Assembly: GCF_965638725.1 (NCBI RefSeq)
Contig: NC_134963.1
Coordinates: 193,501 to 257,500, forward strand
Direction of reading: 5' to 3'
Length of the DNA stretch: 64,000 bases
From: Aptenodytes patagonicus
Taxonomy: Eukaryota; Chordata; Aves; Sphenisciformes; Spheniscidae
The translations under genes were made by a program, and so were the position numbers. Positions 30,001 to 40,844 of this stretch are shown here, piece after piece. Numbering within the stretch: the first letter of the stretch is position 1; every line of letters starts with the position of its first letter. Below the pieces are notes generated by a model. The model was not told the DNA's origin. It was given only the letters and a program-made list of their open reading frames with translations, and did not search any database.

Positions 30001-33000
30001 ACGCTATACATGCCAAAAAACTGTGAAATAAGTCATGGCACCTGTTGCTTTGCAAAAATTACAGACATGATGCAATTTTCTTTTCCTTTACTAGGTGTTT
30101 AAAACTATCATAGCATCTCCAACTTCTGCCCTATCTTAAGAGCACAACTCTACAGGAGCAGTAACGTCAGCTCCCTTTCTCCTTCTGAGCAAAGTTTTTG
30201 CACAGACCACAAATGGCATTGATGAAATTTAGCTAATTATTTTACTCATGGAGCCAGAGGTAACTTAGCTACAAATTCACCATAAAAGCTTAAAATTAGC
30301 CCCATCACACCAGGGAAAACGTCCACCTAGCCCAGTACTCTCTGTTCAGAAACCAGCACTAGATACCTCCCTAGGGATCTGCACAATGGCAAGCACACAA
30401 TGCTCTTCCTAGGATAATCTTCCAGCTCCAAAAAATTGCAACTCTGACTTCTTGAATCAGAGACCCGCAACAGACTTTTCTTCTATAAATTCAATCAGCC
30501 ATCTCAGATCCATAAATAACATCAATAGCCCCCAACACAAAGAGATCCACTGCTCAACCATGGACTCTGTGAAGAACCACCTACTTCATGTATCCTGCAC
30601 CTGCTACCTGTTACTTCAACCCTTAATTCTTGTACAGGAGAACAGTGAACAAAAATCACTTGACATTCACCCCTTTTCTGCCACTCACAACTCTACATGT
30701 GTTCATCACGTCTCCAGCTCAGTCCTCCCATTCCTAGCCCAAAGAGTCCTCCTCTACTTATCCATTCCTTGTACAAAAGCTGCCTCACACTGTTGATCAT
30801 TCTGGTCACTCCTCTAACAGCCTCTTTCAGTTCTCCTGTATTTTATCACATAGAGAGGAACTGGCATTGAAGACAGTGTTCAAACACAAATGATCAACAT
30901 ATTTATATAGTAGGATAATGTTTTCTTTTTAGTTCTTTTCCTAGCATAAATTTGTGTTTCAATCTAATGAGCACTGAGCACATATCTTCATAAGTTATTA
31001 TAATCCTAAAACCTCAGACCTCCATGGAAGTCATCAGGTCACAGAGCATTATTTTATATGGGAAGTTTAAAAAGGGTATGGACTTTGCACTCAGGAAAGG
31101 CGGTGGTAATAAATGAAGCCCTCAACAACAAATCAAGTTTCCTACGTGACTCAACTGTGATCCAGGAAGGGATCTTATTCCACAGGTAACTAATCATACA
31201 CAATGATCTACCCAGTAAACTTGGGCTTTTCTGCAGAATTTGCCAATAAGCTTAAGCACAATGACTTGTGAACATGAGGCCTGTCAAATTCATCTCCTAT
31301 AAGAGCCAAGTAAATATTGTTTCCATCTGATGGATAATTCCTAATAAATTGGACTAGTTTCATACATCTCAATCTCACCAGCAATGTCCAGATGCATCCA
31401 GTGGTTAACCTTTAAAGACATGCTTTTTCTCCCGAGAAACATTAGTTTACTAAATCAAGTTCCAGACTTCTCAGAGTTTGTACAGATAAGAGTCTTCCAT
31501 CTTCCATATACAGGAAATCTGTCAAACTACACCCAGCCTCAACCTGTCACACCGTCTTCTTAATAGACTTTCTGCATTAATCAAAATACAAACAGCAACT
31601 GCAAAATGCCATGTCATATACTAGCACAGCAGAACACTTACAAGTCAACCTAGATGAAATATTACTTACAGGTCAGTCTAGATTTTATTTCAAATGGCTT
31701 TGGATATTATTCCAAGATCAGGGGGTAATATAATTAAACATGGACTGTTCAGTTGTTTAGAGCCCACAGCTTTCAGTTCACAACACTTTCACTGTGCTCT
31801 TCTACTTCAACTGTAAGCGTAAGCTGAAGTAATTTTGTTAGTGGAGGAAAGCATAAACTTAAGCTGACAAGAGCAAACCAAAGAAGGAAGCAACTACTTA
31901 TGAACTAGCTCAGGACCACAGGGCATTTCATTCCTGGCTCTGGCTGCAATGACCTGTTGGTGAAGCCAAGCATAGCAGCAGCCCTGTTTGGATGCCTGCA
32001 GGAAACAGCAACTATTGGATGTAGGACCCTAAGCTTCTACTGCTTCAGCTAAGAAGATCATTCACATCCATTTTTCAGACAGTAGTAGAGCTACTGCATG
32101 TTTCAGCACCAGAAAGCATAGAGACTCACGGTGGTCTAATCCAGACTAGAGAGCACCTAATTTGGACCCTTTAGCCAATCCTCAGAAAAGGAGTTGTAGC
32201 TTTACTATTTATTAGAAAGCAGTGTATCAATGTCACAAACAATTCAGTTCCTATCTAGCACAACCACTGCATAAAGTTTCAAGTCAGTTTTGTTACATAC
32301 TCATATTCACCAGTACAGAAACAGGTGAAACACACAAGGAGTTCACAGTGGCACCTTCAAAGTTTCAACATTAGCCGTAAGAGGCATTAGAACACCAATG
32401 CACCACCTTGGAAAGGAAAATCTTCCCAGTGTCCTGCTCCAGAGCCGTGCATGCTTTTCTTGGCTATTGAGAAACATGGGGCTCGTCATGATTAAATTAG
32501 ATTACTTAGATTTAAAAAAAGGAATCACTAGTAAAGCTACATATTATGAACGTATATTAACTCTTTCACGATCTAGAAGGAATTTCTTTGGTTTAATAGG
32601 TTTGCTCTCTACACTTTTATGTCTATCCCTTAAAATATAGAAAAAGTTGAATAACCATTAGATTGTTTGCCCAAGTAAACCGAGACTTACATTTGTTTCC
32701 AGTTTTATCAGTCTAGAGATGTCAAATGATTAAAAAAAAAAAGAGAACAGATTAAGTGATCACAGGACAGAAATTTAACAAGACAAAGTCATTACCAGGG
32801 TGCTCTTTCCTCCAGGATACCGTTATCAAGGGAATATGATTTACAGCGGTGGATAACTGTCACAGGTTAAAGCTACAAGACTTGTTCCATACTACTTGTG
32901 GTTTATAAACTGATCACAGATACTGGGTTTTTCCTCACTTCCTTCATTTTCTCAAAATAACAGAGAAAGAGCCATTATTTGATAGCGACTGCTTCCTTCC

Positions 33001-36000
33001 CTGGGTCCATGTCTTTACCTGAGTATGTCATTAGATCCTGTCGAAACAAGCCAAAAGGCACAAGGTCCCTGTTTCAAAGTGACTGAATGCTTTCCTATGC
33101 TAACTGGAGAAGTGTTGAATTTTCTAACAGTAATCAAGCATCAGAATAAAATGTAAGTGATTCTTAAGCAGTAACATTAGAATCTAACAGTGTGTTTTAA
33201 GACATTTTGCACTTTTGTAATAATTTCTAAAAAAAAAAAAGTTTAAATTATTGAAGCTCCCAGAATCACATTGCACATAGAAGCAAACCAGGTTCATTAA
33301 AAACAGAACACCTTATGATAGACCAGGTGTCTTATTGGATTATTTGTTTAAAGAACCCAAATATACATTATGTAGTTAAAGAAATACCAATAATGAAACA
33401 AGCCTCGAACAAAAAGTTCCAAGTAAGATAATTCAAACGCAAGGAGAAGGTCCCATCTTTAAAAAAAATACACCAGCTGAAGAAAAAAAGCTCATATTTT
33501 AATATTTTAAATATTGCATCATTTTTGTTTGTTATTTAACTTTAGGCAATAATCAATGAAATACAAAGACAATTTTATGTGACTTTCTACCACAGTATGA
33601 ATGAGTTTCTATTAATTTTGCTTCCAGCCCATCTGATACATAACATCCAACATGACTCACAAATCAATTCAAACATTTACATTCCACCATTACAGCTTGG
33701 AGAGATAATAAACTCCATGCCTATATTTAAAGAAAAGCCGGCTCCAATTTCTACAAGTTATTATACATGAACAGCACCTTGGGATTTGCACAGGTTTCTC
33801 GGAATCACAAGGAACCTCTCCTTTCCTGCAGGGCTCAGCGTTCGCCTGCATTAGCCATCTTTAAGCACCAGGGCTCTCTCAAAACCTTGTGTGCCAAGTA
33901 TGTATATACAACTGTTGGATGCGTGATGCATCTTTATAGAGGCACTGAATCGAAAACTGGGAAGGAGAAGCAAACCACAACATCTGTAACATCTTATGGT
34001 TGTCCACTCCCACCCCCACCATTGGATTGCAGTTTTCAGTATTCTTCCTTGCTCTAAGTCAAAGAAACATGGAAGACAAGAACACAACAATAATGAGAAT
34101 TTCATGCAAAATCTAATAAACCCACATTAAGAGTGTGAAAAGCTTCTGGAAAATGCATCTGAAGAAGAAATATTTCCAATAAGTACTCAGATAAAGCGAC
34201 ATTAATAACTCCAAGACAAAAACCTGTAGAGCCAAAATGTGTTAAAGTGCTTTTACTGTAAATGCACAGCATCTCGGCTGAGCAGCATACGATTCCCAGC
34301 TGTATTGAATTTCCCTGGTACAACACTAACTTCTAACGTCTATTATCTCATGGAGAATGTATGCCTGTAAGCATCATTGAACTCATTCTAGTCCGTTCAG
34401 TAAAGTACAAATTCCAAAATCGAGTGGGGAGAGGGAAAGGTAGGAATGACAGCACCTTGATCTGGTGTGTGGAAGAGCCAGTCTTGCTATCAGGACTCTC
34501 GCTCACAAACCAACAACAGCGAAGCAGCCTCTTGTGCCCATGGGGAAAACAAAAGGAGTAAAAATTATCACAATGAGTCTCCAGTACACACAGCATAAAT
34601 TATCTTTACTCTGTTTCTGGAGAGGTTTCAGAGAAATAGGTAGGCCCATTAAGAGTGATGGTGACTGCTTGCATGCAGCAATGCCTGCAGGATCTAGAAC
34701 CTGGGTACATTAAAAGAGGCCAACTAAACGCACCAGTTTTTATCCTGCACTCCTTGCCCCAAGGATAAGAACGCATGAATGTTATATAGTCCTATATATA
34801 TTAGCAGACCTTAAAGCATTTTACAAATGAAGCCAGTGACGAATGTCTGTTTTGCAGGTGGTGAAACTATGACAAAGTGACTTGTCGAAACTCACCCCAC
34901 AGGACAGCAGCAGAAATGGGAATAAAATTTGGGACTATCGAGGCCCTGTGTAGTGCATTATTCATTAGGCAAAGTATCACAGGGCTTTGTAAATCGAGCC
35001 TCGCTGCAAACTGCTTGGCTGAAGACTGTTTTCTGCAATGGTTAGACATATTTTAAATTGCTACAGATTTCAAATACATACCCATACCAAAAGGTGCACC
35101 CACTAAAGAAACAAGGAAAGAAGTTACAGATCTAATCTCTGTGATCTGCAAAGATTTAGGCTGAAAGCTTTTATTCAGCTGCTCGTAAGTGGGATCCCAC
35201 TGAAGATCCAGAGAGGCACAGGACAGTCTGCCCAAAGGCAGCCAGAGATTAAGATGTAAATGCTACATTTGTTTAGATTAACCAAGCAGAAATGTAAAAA
35301 ACATTTCAAATAAAGTACTTCCACGTTTTTTCAGTTCTCTACAACCTTTTGTTAAAAGGCTAGGTCCATCTGCTGACTATATGACCCCTGGAGAGTAGTT
35401 CAAGTAAAGATGGATGCAAATATCAACTTGAGGCTTAAGTTACTGTTCTTAAAAGCTGCAGCATGATTACAAAGACAACAATGCATGCAGAAAGGCAGCT
35501 GTAAAGTTGCATCTGCGGTTTCTAGCTCAAAGCACACTTCTCCAGCTTGAATAAGCTGGTCTCCGGCTTGGTTTTATTCTAGATACCAATCAGCTAGATG
35601 AGTCCAACTATTGACACTTATACCAGGGTATGAAATTTGCAGCTGAAATACAGCTGTACGCATGAATTTGAGGACAAAACTTGCATAAACAGAAGTGAGC
35701 TCTTCATGTTAGGTTTCTTCTCACTGCTTCGCCAGGAACAGTACAGGTATTTATCATAAAAGGTGTAAAATATGTAACAGTGATACTATCCTGTACTCAC
35801 CACACTAAGAAAGTAGAGAGCTTTCTGTCAATATCGACACTTCATTCTGAAAGTGTTTTAGCTCACAAATCTCTGCAAAATCACCAGAGGAGTGGCAGAC
35901 AGGATGCTACGTAAATTCAGGGAGTTGTTTTGAAAGCACTATGGGAAGAATCTTTTTCCCCCCATGGCTAACGACAGCACAGATGACCAGTGCTGAAGCT

Positions 36001-36900
36001 TATTGCATTTGGGGACTTCAATACTGAACCAGACTCCACTGTGGTCGGTGTCGCGCGTTGGCACGGGACATCCGTACGTCTCAAGGGGTAGCTCGACCAC
36101 TGCATGAAATCCTTCTCTCTCTTTTGCACAGACTACGCTGGATTCAAACTATCGCCCTCCACTTTCACAAGCATGAAGATGCCCAACATTCGTGCCTGGC
36201 AGGTAAAGGCAGCTCAGTCTTCAGCTAGCAGCACACTTCACCCCTCCCTGCAAAGCCGGCGCTACAGCAGGGAGTCGGCTCGGGCCCTGCTCTCCCCCGG
36301 CAGACACACGCCTTGCCAGACGACAGCCGTCCCAACGGCTGCCACCAACGCAGCTCCAACGGCCGCTGGCGCGGCACCCTTCAGCCATCTTCTGGAAGAC
36401 GGACTCTGGCCGAGCCCTCTCACCAAACGAACTCGGCATCTTGGAAGTCGCACTTCTCTAGAAATCCCGGTTTCGTTTTCGCACCTCCATCCCCCTGCGA
36501 GCCTCCTAGCCCGCCGCCTCCGCGCGAGCCCACCAGGAAACCCGGGGGGCGAGCACTCGTTGCTCCCCGCTCCCACCGCCGCCCGCCCAGAGGCACCTGC
36601 CCGCCGCCGCCCCGCGTACGCGCCTGCAGTTCCCCGAAGCGGCGGGGCCCCGAGCACGCCGCGGCCGCCCCGCAGACCGCGAGGCGGCAGCTACAAACGG
36701 CCCCGGCCACCCCTTGCCCGCGTTCAAACTCGCCCCGCGCGTGTGCCGCGCCCCGGCCCCGCCGCCGCCCCCCCGCGGCCTGCTCCCCCCCGGGGTCCCG
36801 CCGCACCTGCCCGCCCGGCCCCGCGGCACCTGCTGCCCGGCGGCGCGGCCGGCCGGCCCTCACCATTGTGGTTGACCCAGGTCGGCTTCAGGAGCTTCAT
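1208..36900 (-). CDS. HIRA: HIRA histone chaperone (23 coding exons; 3' end outside window)
   Basis: Scaffold subunit of the nuclear HIRA complex (with UBN1 and CABIN1), which deposits histone H3.3-H4 independently of replication, receiving histones from ASF1A. The ATG at 36898-36900 opens [12 protein letters not shown], identical to vertebrate HIRA, and 23 exons join in frame with GT-AG borders to give about 955 residues. The order is a seven-bladed WD40 propeller, a Gln-rich linker, the ASF1-binding B domain, a basic nuclear-localisation stretch and the C-terminal HIRA domain. The frame stops at the donor at 1208 after LVNEG; the final segment (FEYRLREIC... in human, about 67 residues) is not in 1-1207, so it lies left of the window. 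The gene shares a divergent CpG-island promoter with MRPL40. Exon coordinates are in the three following entries. Exon borders were read by eye and checked only by phase continuity. Confidence 0.97.
3597..3693 (-). pseudogene. Decayed duplicate of HIRA exon 21
   Basis: Bases 3605-3646 align without gaps to 4561-4602, inside HIRA exon 21, with 34 of 42 positions identical by my count. On the minus strand the copy reads [16 protein letters not shown] against [16 protein letters not shown] in the exon. A TAG/GA acceptor-like border at 3693-3696 and the end of similarity near 3597 give a unit about the length of the 106-nt exon. The 5' half is poorly matched and is not open in the phase that splicing would need; the frame closes near the expected 3' border, and the donor is not a consensus GTAAG. 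I read it as a tandemly duplicated exon that has decayed. A retained alternative exon in some tissue is less likely but not excluded. Confidence 0.6.
9781..14812 (-). CDS. HIRA: HIRA exons 12-16: linker, ASF1-binding B domain, NLS
   Basis: Exons in transcript order: 14585-14812, 13780-13865, 13112-13306, 11540-11710, 9781-9985. Exon 12 encodes the linker with a short Gln run (QQRQQQQQ). Exon 13 encodes the B domain with [16 protein letters not shown]; the Arg-Arg-Arg-Ile-Thr core (about residues 462-466 here, R458-T462 in human) is known to contact ASF1A and is fully kept. Exons 14 and 15 are Ser/Thr/Ala-rich and are the most diverged part compared with human, as expected for a disordered linker. 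Exon 16 contains ESSSDSEEK, a likely acidic/phosphorylatable patch, followed by KKKKGRPRK, a basic stretch that can serve as a nuclear localisation signal and resembles an AT-hook core (GRP). Confidence 0.95.
15432..36900 (-). CDS. HIRA: HIRA exons 1-11: WD40 propeller
   Basis: Coding exons in transcript order: 36864-36900, 27802-27864, 26936-27046, 24863-24953, 24253-24347, 23310-23405, 21833-21993, 21068-21235, 20433-20546, 18616-18686, 15432-15537. They give residues 1 to about 371. WD-repeat signatures are plain: GKVVIWNM (exon 3), [15 protein letters not shown] (exon 4, GVYLASGG in this species), [15 protein letters not shown] (exon 6), [15 protein letters not shown] (exon 7) and [11 protein letters not shown] (exon 9). 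Exon 9 also carries the Cys cluster CPYCCC. Exon 7 (54 codons, [19 protein letters not shown]) is nearly identical to human. Intron 1 is by far the longest (9.0 kb). Each junction preserves phase; for example exon 10 ends TG and exon 11 supplies G for Trp. Confidence 0.96.
16045..16100. repeat. Ancient interspersed repeat fragment (CR1/L3 or MIR-like)
   Basis: The phrase 'aaagagcttacagttcaaat' resembles the 'caaagagcttacaatctaaat' block that recurs in old amniote L3/CR1-type repeats. It is short and diverged, and is identified from memory of the consensus only. Confidence 0.35.
17983..18036. repeat. 27-bp tandem duplication
   Basis: The 27-bp unit starting 'aaaagctattgcatgtac' occurs twice back to back (period 27) with almost no difference, so the duplication is recent or conserved. 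It lies in HIRA intron 10, far from splice sites. Confidence 0.85.
19435..19545. repeat. Ancient CR1/L3-like 3' end fragment
   Basis: The block 'aagctctccagggcaaggac', followed by 'tctgtaatacctagtataac' and ending '...atagtataaatag', follows the layout of the 3' end of old amniote L3/CR1 repeats (agctctttgggGCAgGGACtg ... gtacagcgcctagcac ... taataata). It is heavily diverged, consistent with an insertion predating modern birds. Confidence 0.45.
24954..27801. other. HIRA introns 2 and 3 outside the CR1
   Basis: Flanking intron sequence around the CR1 copy and exon 3. It is AT-rich, with an A-rich run at 26906-26928 just downstream of the exon 3 donor. No other feature recognised. Confidence 0.5.
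25384..26590 (-). mobile_element. CR1 LINE, 5'-truncated, in HIRA intron 3
   Basis: Chicken-repeat-1 non-LTR retrotransposon lying in the same sense as HIRA. Its 3' end is at 25384, with the CR1 tail (repeated ATTCTATG octamer on the minus strand) and the GGTTGGAAGGGACC-type 3' region. Upstream, an open frame from about 26176 to 25469 encodes the reverse-transcriptase C-terminus ([20 protein letters not shown], then [20 protein letters not shown], then [20 protein letters not shown]). A second frame from 26590 to about 26300 holds the RT core ([40 protein letters not shown]). The FADDTK box follows only after a one-frame shift near 26300, so the copy is dead. Similarity begins abruptly near the YDGVTTSVD segment (about 26590), the usual 5' truncation. 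No clear target duplication seen. Confidence 0.93.
27865..36863. other. HIRA intron 1 (9.0 kb)
   Basis: First intron of HIRA. From 27865 to about 36000 it is ordinary AT-rich intronic DNA with no protein frame that resembles a known family. A weak ancient repeat lies at 34825-34975. From about 36040 it becomes CpG-dense and merges into the promoter CpG island. First introns of this length often contain enhancers, but nothing in the sequence lets me locate one. Confidence 0.5.
34825..34975. repeat. Ancient SINE/LINE fragment (MIR/L3-like)
   Basis: Sequence runs 'ttttacaaatga', 'gtgaaactatgacaaagtgacttg', then 'ccacaggacagcagcag' and 'gggaataaaatttggg'. This follows the order of motifs in old amniote MIR/L3-type repeats (attttacagatgaggaaact...aagtgacttgcccaaggtcacacagc...gggaatagaaccc). 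Similarity is weak, and the assignment is from memory of the consensus. Confidence 0.45.
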
Positions 36901-37900
36901 TGTTCCCCGCCCGGGGCCCCCGCCGGCCTCCGCCCTCGGGACCCCAGGGCGGCTCCGCCCGGGCTGCCTCCGCGGCCGAGCGAGCGGCGGAGCTCAGCGG
37001 CCGCCGGCCACCGCGGGCCCCCGCCGCGCGCCGCTCTGCCCGCCCCCTCCGCCGGCCGGAGCCGCCTCAGCGCCGCTCCATGCCCCGGCGCCGCCCGTGC
37101 CGCAGCCCCCGCCGCCCGGCCGCATCCCCCGCTCGGCTCCCGGCGGCTCCCGGCAACGCCGGAACTCGGCGCCTAGCAACCGCCTAACCGGCCCGGCGGG
37201 AAACAGCCGTCCCCGAGCCCCGGCGTTCCCCCGCCTCGGCCGGCGGGGGGCGAGATCCCGCGAGGCGCCGCCGCCCCGCCTCCGGGGCGGGCGGGCGGGA
37301 GCGGCCGGGCGGGCGAGCACCCCCTGCCGGGCGGAGCGGTGCAATGGCGGCGGGGCGGGGCGGGGCGGGGCGGGGCGGGGCGGGGCGGGGCTTTCCCCTG
37401 GGCCACAGCAGCGTGGCGAGCACGGGCGGAACGTTTGTGAGCCGGAACAGCGGACGCGGGAGCCGGAGCGCGGCCGGCTGGGAGTGCGGGCGCACCGCTG
37501 GCACCGCCAGGGGGGCCATGTTGGCGGCCGCGGCCCGGGTGAGCCGCGGGCTCTGCGGGGCATGGGCAGCGCCCGGCGGCGCCCGCCTCAGGTAGGGCTG
37601 GGGCGGTTTTCCGGGTCCGTCCGTCTGCGGTCGCCCTGCCCCGGGCCCGCGGGGAGGGACCCCAGCGAAACGCCCCTTGCTCGGGGTTCCCGCGTCGCCC
37701 TTTCCCGGCGGGCCCTGGGCCTGGTCCCCTTCCCGGGCGGGCCTCGCTCGCCAGGGGCTACCTCGGCGGCTGGGGCCCGCGCTCCGGGGCCGGGAGCGGG
37801 ATATGGTGCGTGCGGGCCTGGTTCCGCACCTTGAGCAGGCGGTGCGCGGGCACCCGGGCCGGTTCTCTCTCTTGTGACATCCGCCGAGACTTGAGAAACG
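36220..37900. promoter_or_regulatory. Bidirectional CpG-island promoter, HIRA / MRPL40
   Basis: GC-rich, CpG-dense island spanning the HIRA first exon (ATG 36900, minus) and the MRPL40 first exon (ATG 37518, plus), with 617 bp between the two start codons. It contains an array of eight CGGGG units at 37351-37390 (overlapping Sp1/KLF GC boxes), a CTAGCAACCG motif near 37173-37182 that resembles an RFX half site, and no TATA box that I can see. A shared divergent promoter is known for these genes in mammals; the transcription start sites here are not resolved. Confidence 0.85.
37351..37390. repeat. (CGGGG)8 tandem array, Sp1 cluster / G-quadruplex candidate
   Basis: Eight uninterrupted CGGGG pentamers on the plus strand, ending about 127 bp upstream of the MRPL40 ATG. 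Each junction makes a GGGGCGGGG GC box. Runs of four Gs with one-base loops satisfy the G-quadruplex pattern. Confidence 0.95.
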
Positions 37901-40227
37901 GCGTCTCTTTCCTCCCGATTTGAACGGAGGTGGTTTTACTTTTCCAAAATCGGCATTTCAAAGAGGCCATCATCGCAGCTTAAGAATAAAATTACTCTAA
38001 CCTATTCATAGACTTAAAAAATTTATTTGCTCCACCCCTCGGTACCCTGTGGCTTCGCAACACTGAACATCCCAAATTTTGGGTTTAGCTACCTTGCTGA
38101 AGGGTTTGAGGTTATCGTCTCCAGGCAAACACTGTCATGAATTAAGTAGCCAAAGATGATTCAAAACTCGTCATTGTAATTTATGACTGATAAATACCTC
38201 CTGTATTTTGCAGAATCAATGCCATCAAAGCCAGTTTCTTCTCATGCTTTATGTTCCTTTTTCTTCTTAAGTTCTTGGCTGCCCCAGATGGTTCCATTCC
38301 AAGGAAGTCACTGGGAGACTTCACTGCTGGCGTTCAGGGCCTCTCTCCCCATGAGGTGAGTGCAACTACCATGGAGTTACATGGAAGTGTTTTCATCCTT
38401 GGGGAACACATTGTCCCGAGTCCAAATTAACTTTTAACTATAGATTTTTGCTTTTAAATCACTATATGTAAAAGTAGTTAAGAACCACTGGCCTCTTAAG
38501 GAGAGTTTAACAGTAACCTATACAATTACCGCTTTATGCTTGTGTGTAGTCGTATTTGCTTCCTCAACCACAGAATGTTTGGAGATGTTCAGATTTAAGC
38601 TGTGCTCCAGAATTCTCTTTTGAGCAACGATGGAAAGGAAAGCCTAGCTGAACCGAAAACACTTTACTACAAAGTGGTATACCGGACAGCCTGTGTTTAC
38701 ATATATGTTACATTTTGGTATCCATGTTTTGTTTTGATGCAACTAGATTTAAAATATCCTGGTCGCTATTAGGTATCATCAGAGAGACTGTTTCACACTA
38801 TTAAAGGTTGTTTGTTCGATCTGCAAGGCAGGAATGATATCCCACACATCCACTGTGAGGATTAGTTTTGTGTTTGTGGAGTGTGGCATGTTATCTTGGG
38901 TATACTGGATCTGCATGGAGGAGTACAACAGGAGAGTAACATCTGCACCGTGAATTTGGTTCCACGTGGAAATTTTAAAAGCACGTGTAAAACCACTCAC
39001 TCTCTTCTTTAATGTGAGATGACAGGAATATTTGGAGATAAACCTGTGACCTGCTCTGCTACAGCAGTGCACAACAATTTCAATTCAATTTTTGTGGAAC
39101 CTCCTCAGGTCATTCTGATGTTCAGCACAAAATTGGAGATTGCCTTTCTCAGGCAGGTACAGTTCTCTCTGCAGAAAATCTCACAAGACATATTACTGTC
39201 TCCTGGAAACTACTTTACTTGAATAAAGCTAATGGCTGGAACTTCTTTGGTCCCTAATGGGACCAAATTAAGCAATGGGAAGGAACAGTCCTTAGAAAAG
39301 TAAAGTGGAAGTGAAAGTTGCTGGTGTTGAATTAAATGACAAAATATCTTCTTTCATTCACGTAATTATTTCCCTTGTAGAGCACAACCAAAGAAGAAGA
39401 AGAAAGTGGATGTAAAGAGAGAGCAAGCACAGAAGGATCGTATGAAAAAGAAGATTAAAAAGTTGGAAAAAGCTGCCCCTGAAATGATTCCAATTGAGGA
39501 TTTTGTAACACCACTTAAGTACTCGGATAGCAACAGGTAAGAAAGACTGTCTTTTCACCATGCATTCATGGTAGAAACACTTGTAATTTCTTCCTCTGCA
39601 AAACTGCAATGTAGTGCTAGCCTGGGTACAAAACCTTACCTACTTCTACTGGGACAAAAATGCAGAAAGCAAATTTTATTTGCTCCTGTTAAAAGCAGTG
39701 AAAAAAATATTAACATGAACTTCCTGTTAGAATTACTGTGGAAAACCTCACAGACATTGCGTAAATGAAATGTATTCTCTGGGTTTGGTGGGGGTTTTTT
39801 CTGTTGCGATGGGTTTTTTGTTTTTGTTGTTGTATGTGTGTTTTGGTTCTTTTTTTAAATTTGCTCTTTGGAGTGCAAGCTATTTCTCTATTACAGTGTT
39901 ATCTTACTCTTTATCAGGGTGCGAAGTCTTACCCCTCTGTCATTTGAGGAGACTGAAAGAAGAGTTTTACTTATGAAAAAGTGGTGTTTGTTTAAGCAGA
40001 AACAAGATAAGGCAGAGAAGAAAGCAATTCAGACCCTTGTAGAAGCTCAGCAAGAGGCACTAAAGGAACTGCGCCTTGAATCTGAAGAGCTGTATCAGGC
40101 AGCAATCAGACGAGATGAGGGGCTCTTCCCCTTTGAGAGAGATGGACCTAATTATACCCCGCCACTTCCTGGTTATGATCCTCCTGAAGGAAAATGTGTT
40201 GATATCACCAAAGTGTATACACAGTGA
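37518..40227 (+). CDS. MRPL40: Mitochondrial ribosomal protein L40 (mL40), complete
   Basis: Component of the mitochondrial large ribosomal subunit, encoded in the nucleus and imported into the matrix. Exons: 37518-37591, 38272-38355, 39381-39536, 39918-40227; they give 207 residues (human 206). The start was chosen because the ATG sits in a GCCATG context and opens an Arg/Ala-rich, acid-free leader ([16 protein letters not shown]), typical of a mitochondrial presequence. Downstream the family landmarks are clear: the lysine block [10 protein letters not shown], a Lys-rich coiled region, [51 protein letters not shown], and the C-terminal [20 protein letters not shown] ending DITKVYTQ-stop. 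The N-terminal exons 1-2 are poorly conserved, as usual for the leader. A polyadenylation signal follows 64 bp after the stop. The gene is divergent from HIRA and convergent with C22orf39. Confidence 0.96.
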
Positions 40228-40291
40228 TGGAGGAGTTTGTTCATCCAGCATGAGCTACGCAGCCAACTGAAGAAGGAAAGAATGGAATAAG

Positions 40292-40297
40292 AATAAA
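40292..40297 (+). terminator. MRPL40 polyadenylation signal AATAAA
   Basis: Canonical AATAAA 64 bp after the MRPL40 stop, giving a very short 3' UTR. T/GT-rich sequence follows about 25-45 bp downstream. Confidence 0.75.
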
Positions 40298-40838
40298 CAA
40301 TTTCTTCTGCAGGTTAAAATACTGTAGGTGTGTGACTGTAAAAAAAAAAAACAACAAACGTATTAATGAAGTATCTGTTTGGGGTTTTTTAAGTGGCTGT
40401 CTAGGTAGTAAGACACACAACAAAACAACACTACCTTACACTTGTGCTGTGCTAGAACAGGACAAAGAAGTAGTATTTTACAGAGTATTTTATCTTTCGG
40501 GGCCTCTACCTCTCATCCCTCCATACACTCTGGAGCAGCATTTTTTTTTTTGTTCTGCATAAACCGCAACTTGGAAGTTTCCTATGCTATGAGGAAAGAA
40601 TGTCACAGTCATCACATCAGTCTGTACTATAAGGGAGGTAGCAGCTGACTGTTCACTGCCTTTCTTTTCAGACTTCAGTGAGGTACTTTTGCATGTAAGA
40701 GGGAAAACAGATGGAAAACATACTATGACAAAGCCAAAATTAAGTTTTGGTTTTTTTGTATTGCCATGTAAATATCGTAACTAAATTTCTAAGGGTTTGC
40801 CCTAAAACAAAACGGGTCTCTCTTCAGTTATTTAAACC

Positions 40839-40844
40839 TTTATT
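40839..40844 (-). terminator. Candidate C22orf39 polyadenylation signal
   Basis: AATAAA on the minus strand, the first one found downstream of the C22orf39 stop codon (41426). Confidence 0.45.

Noticed and set aside
36104-37834. A 576-codon open frame on the plus strand across the HIRA-MRPL40 promoter
   Set aside because: It is Pro/Arg/Ala-rich, overlaps other long frames on both strands, and covers HIRA exon 1 and MRPL40 exon 1 in other frames. GC-rich DNA lacks stop codons by composition; no domain is recognisable.
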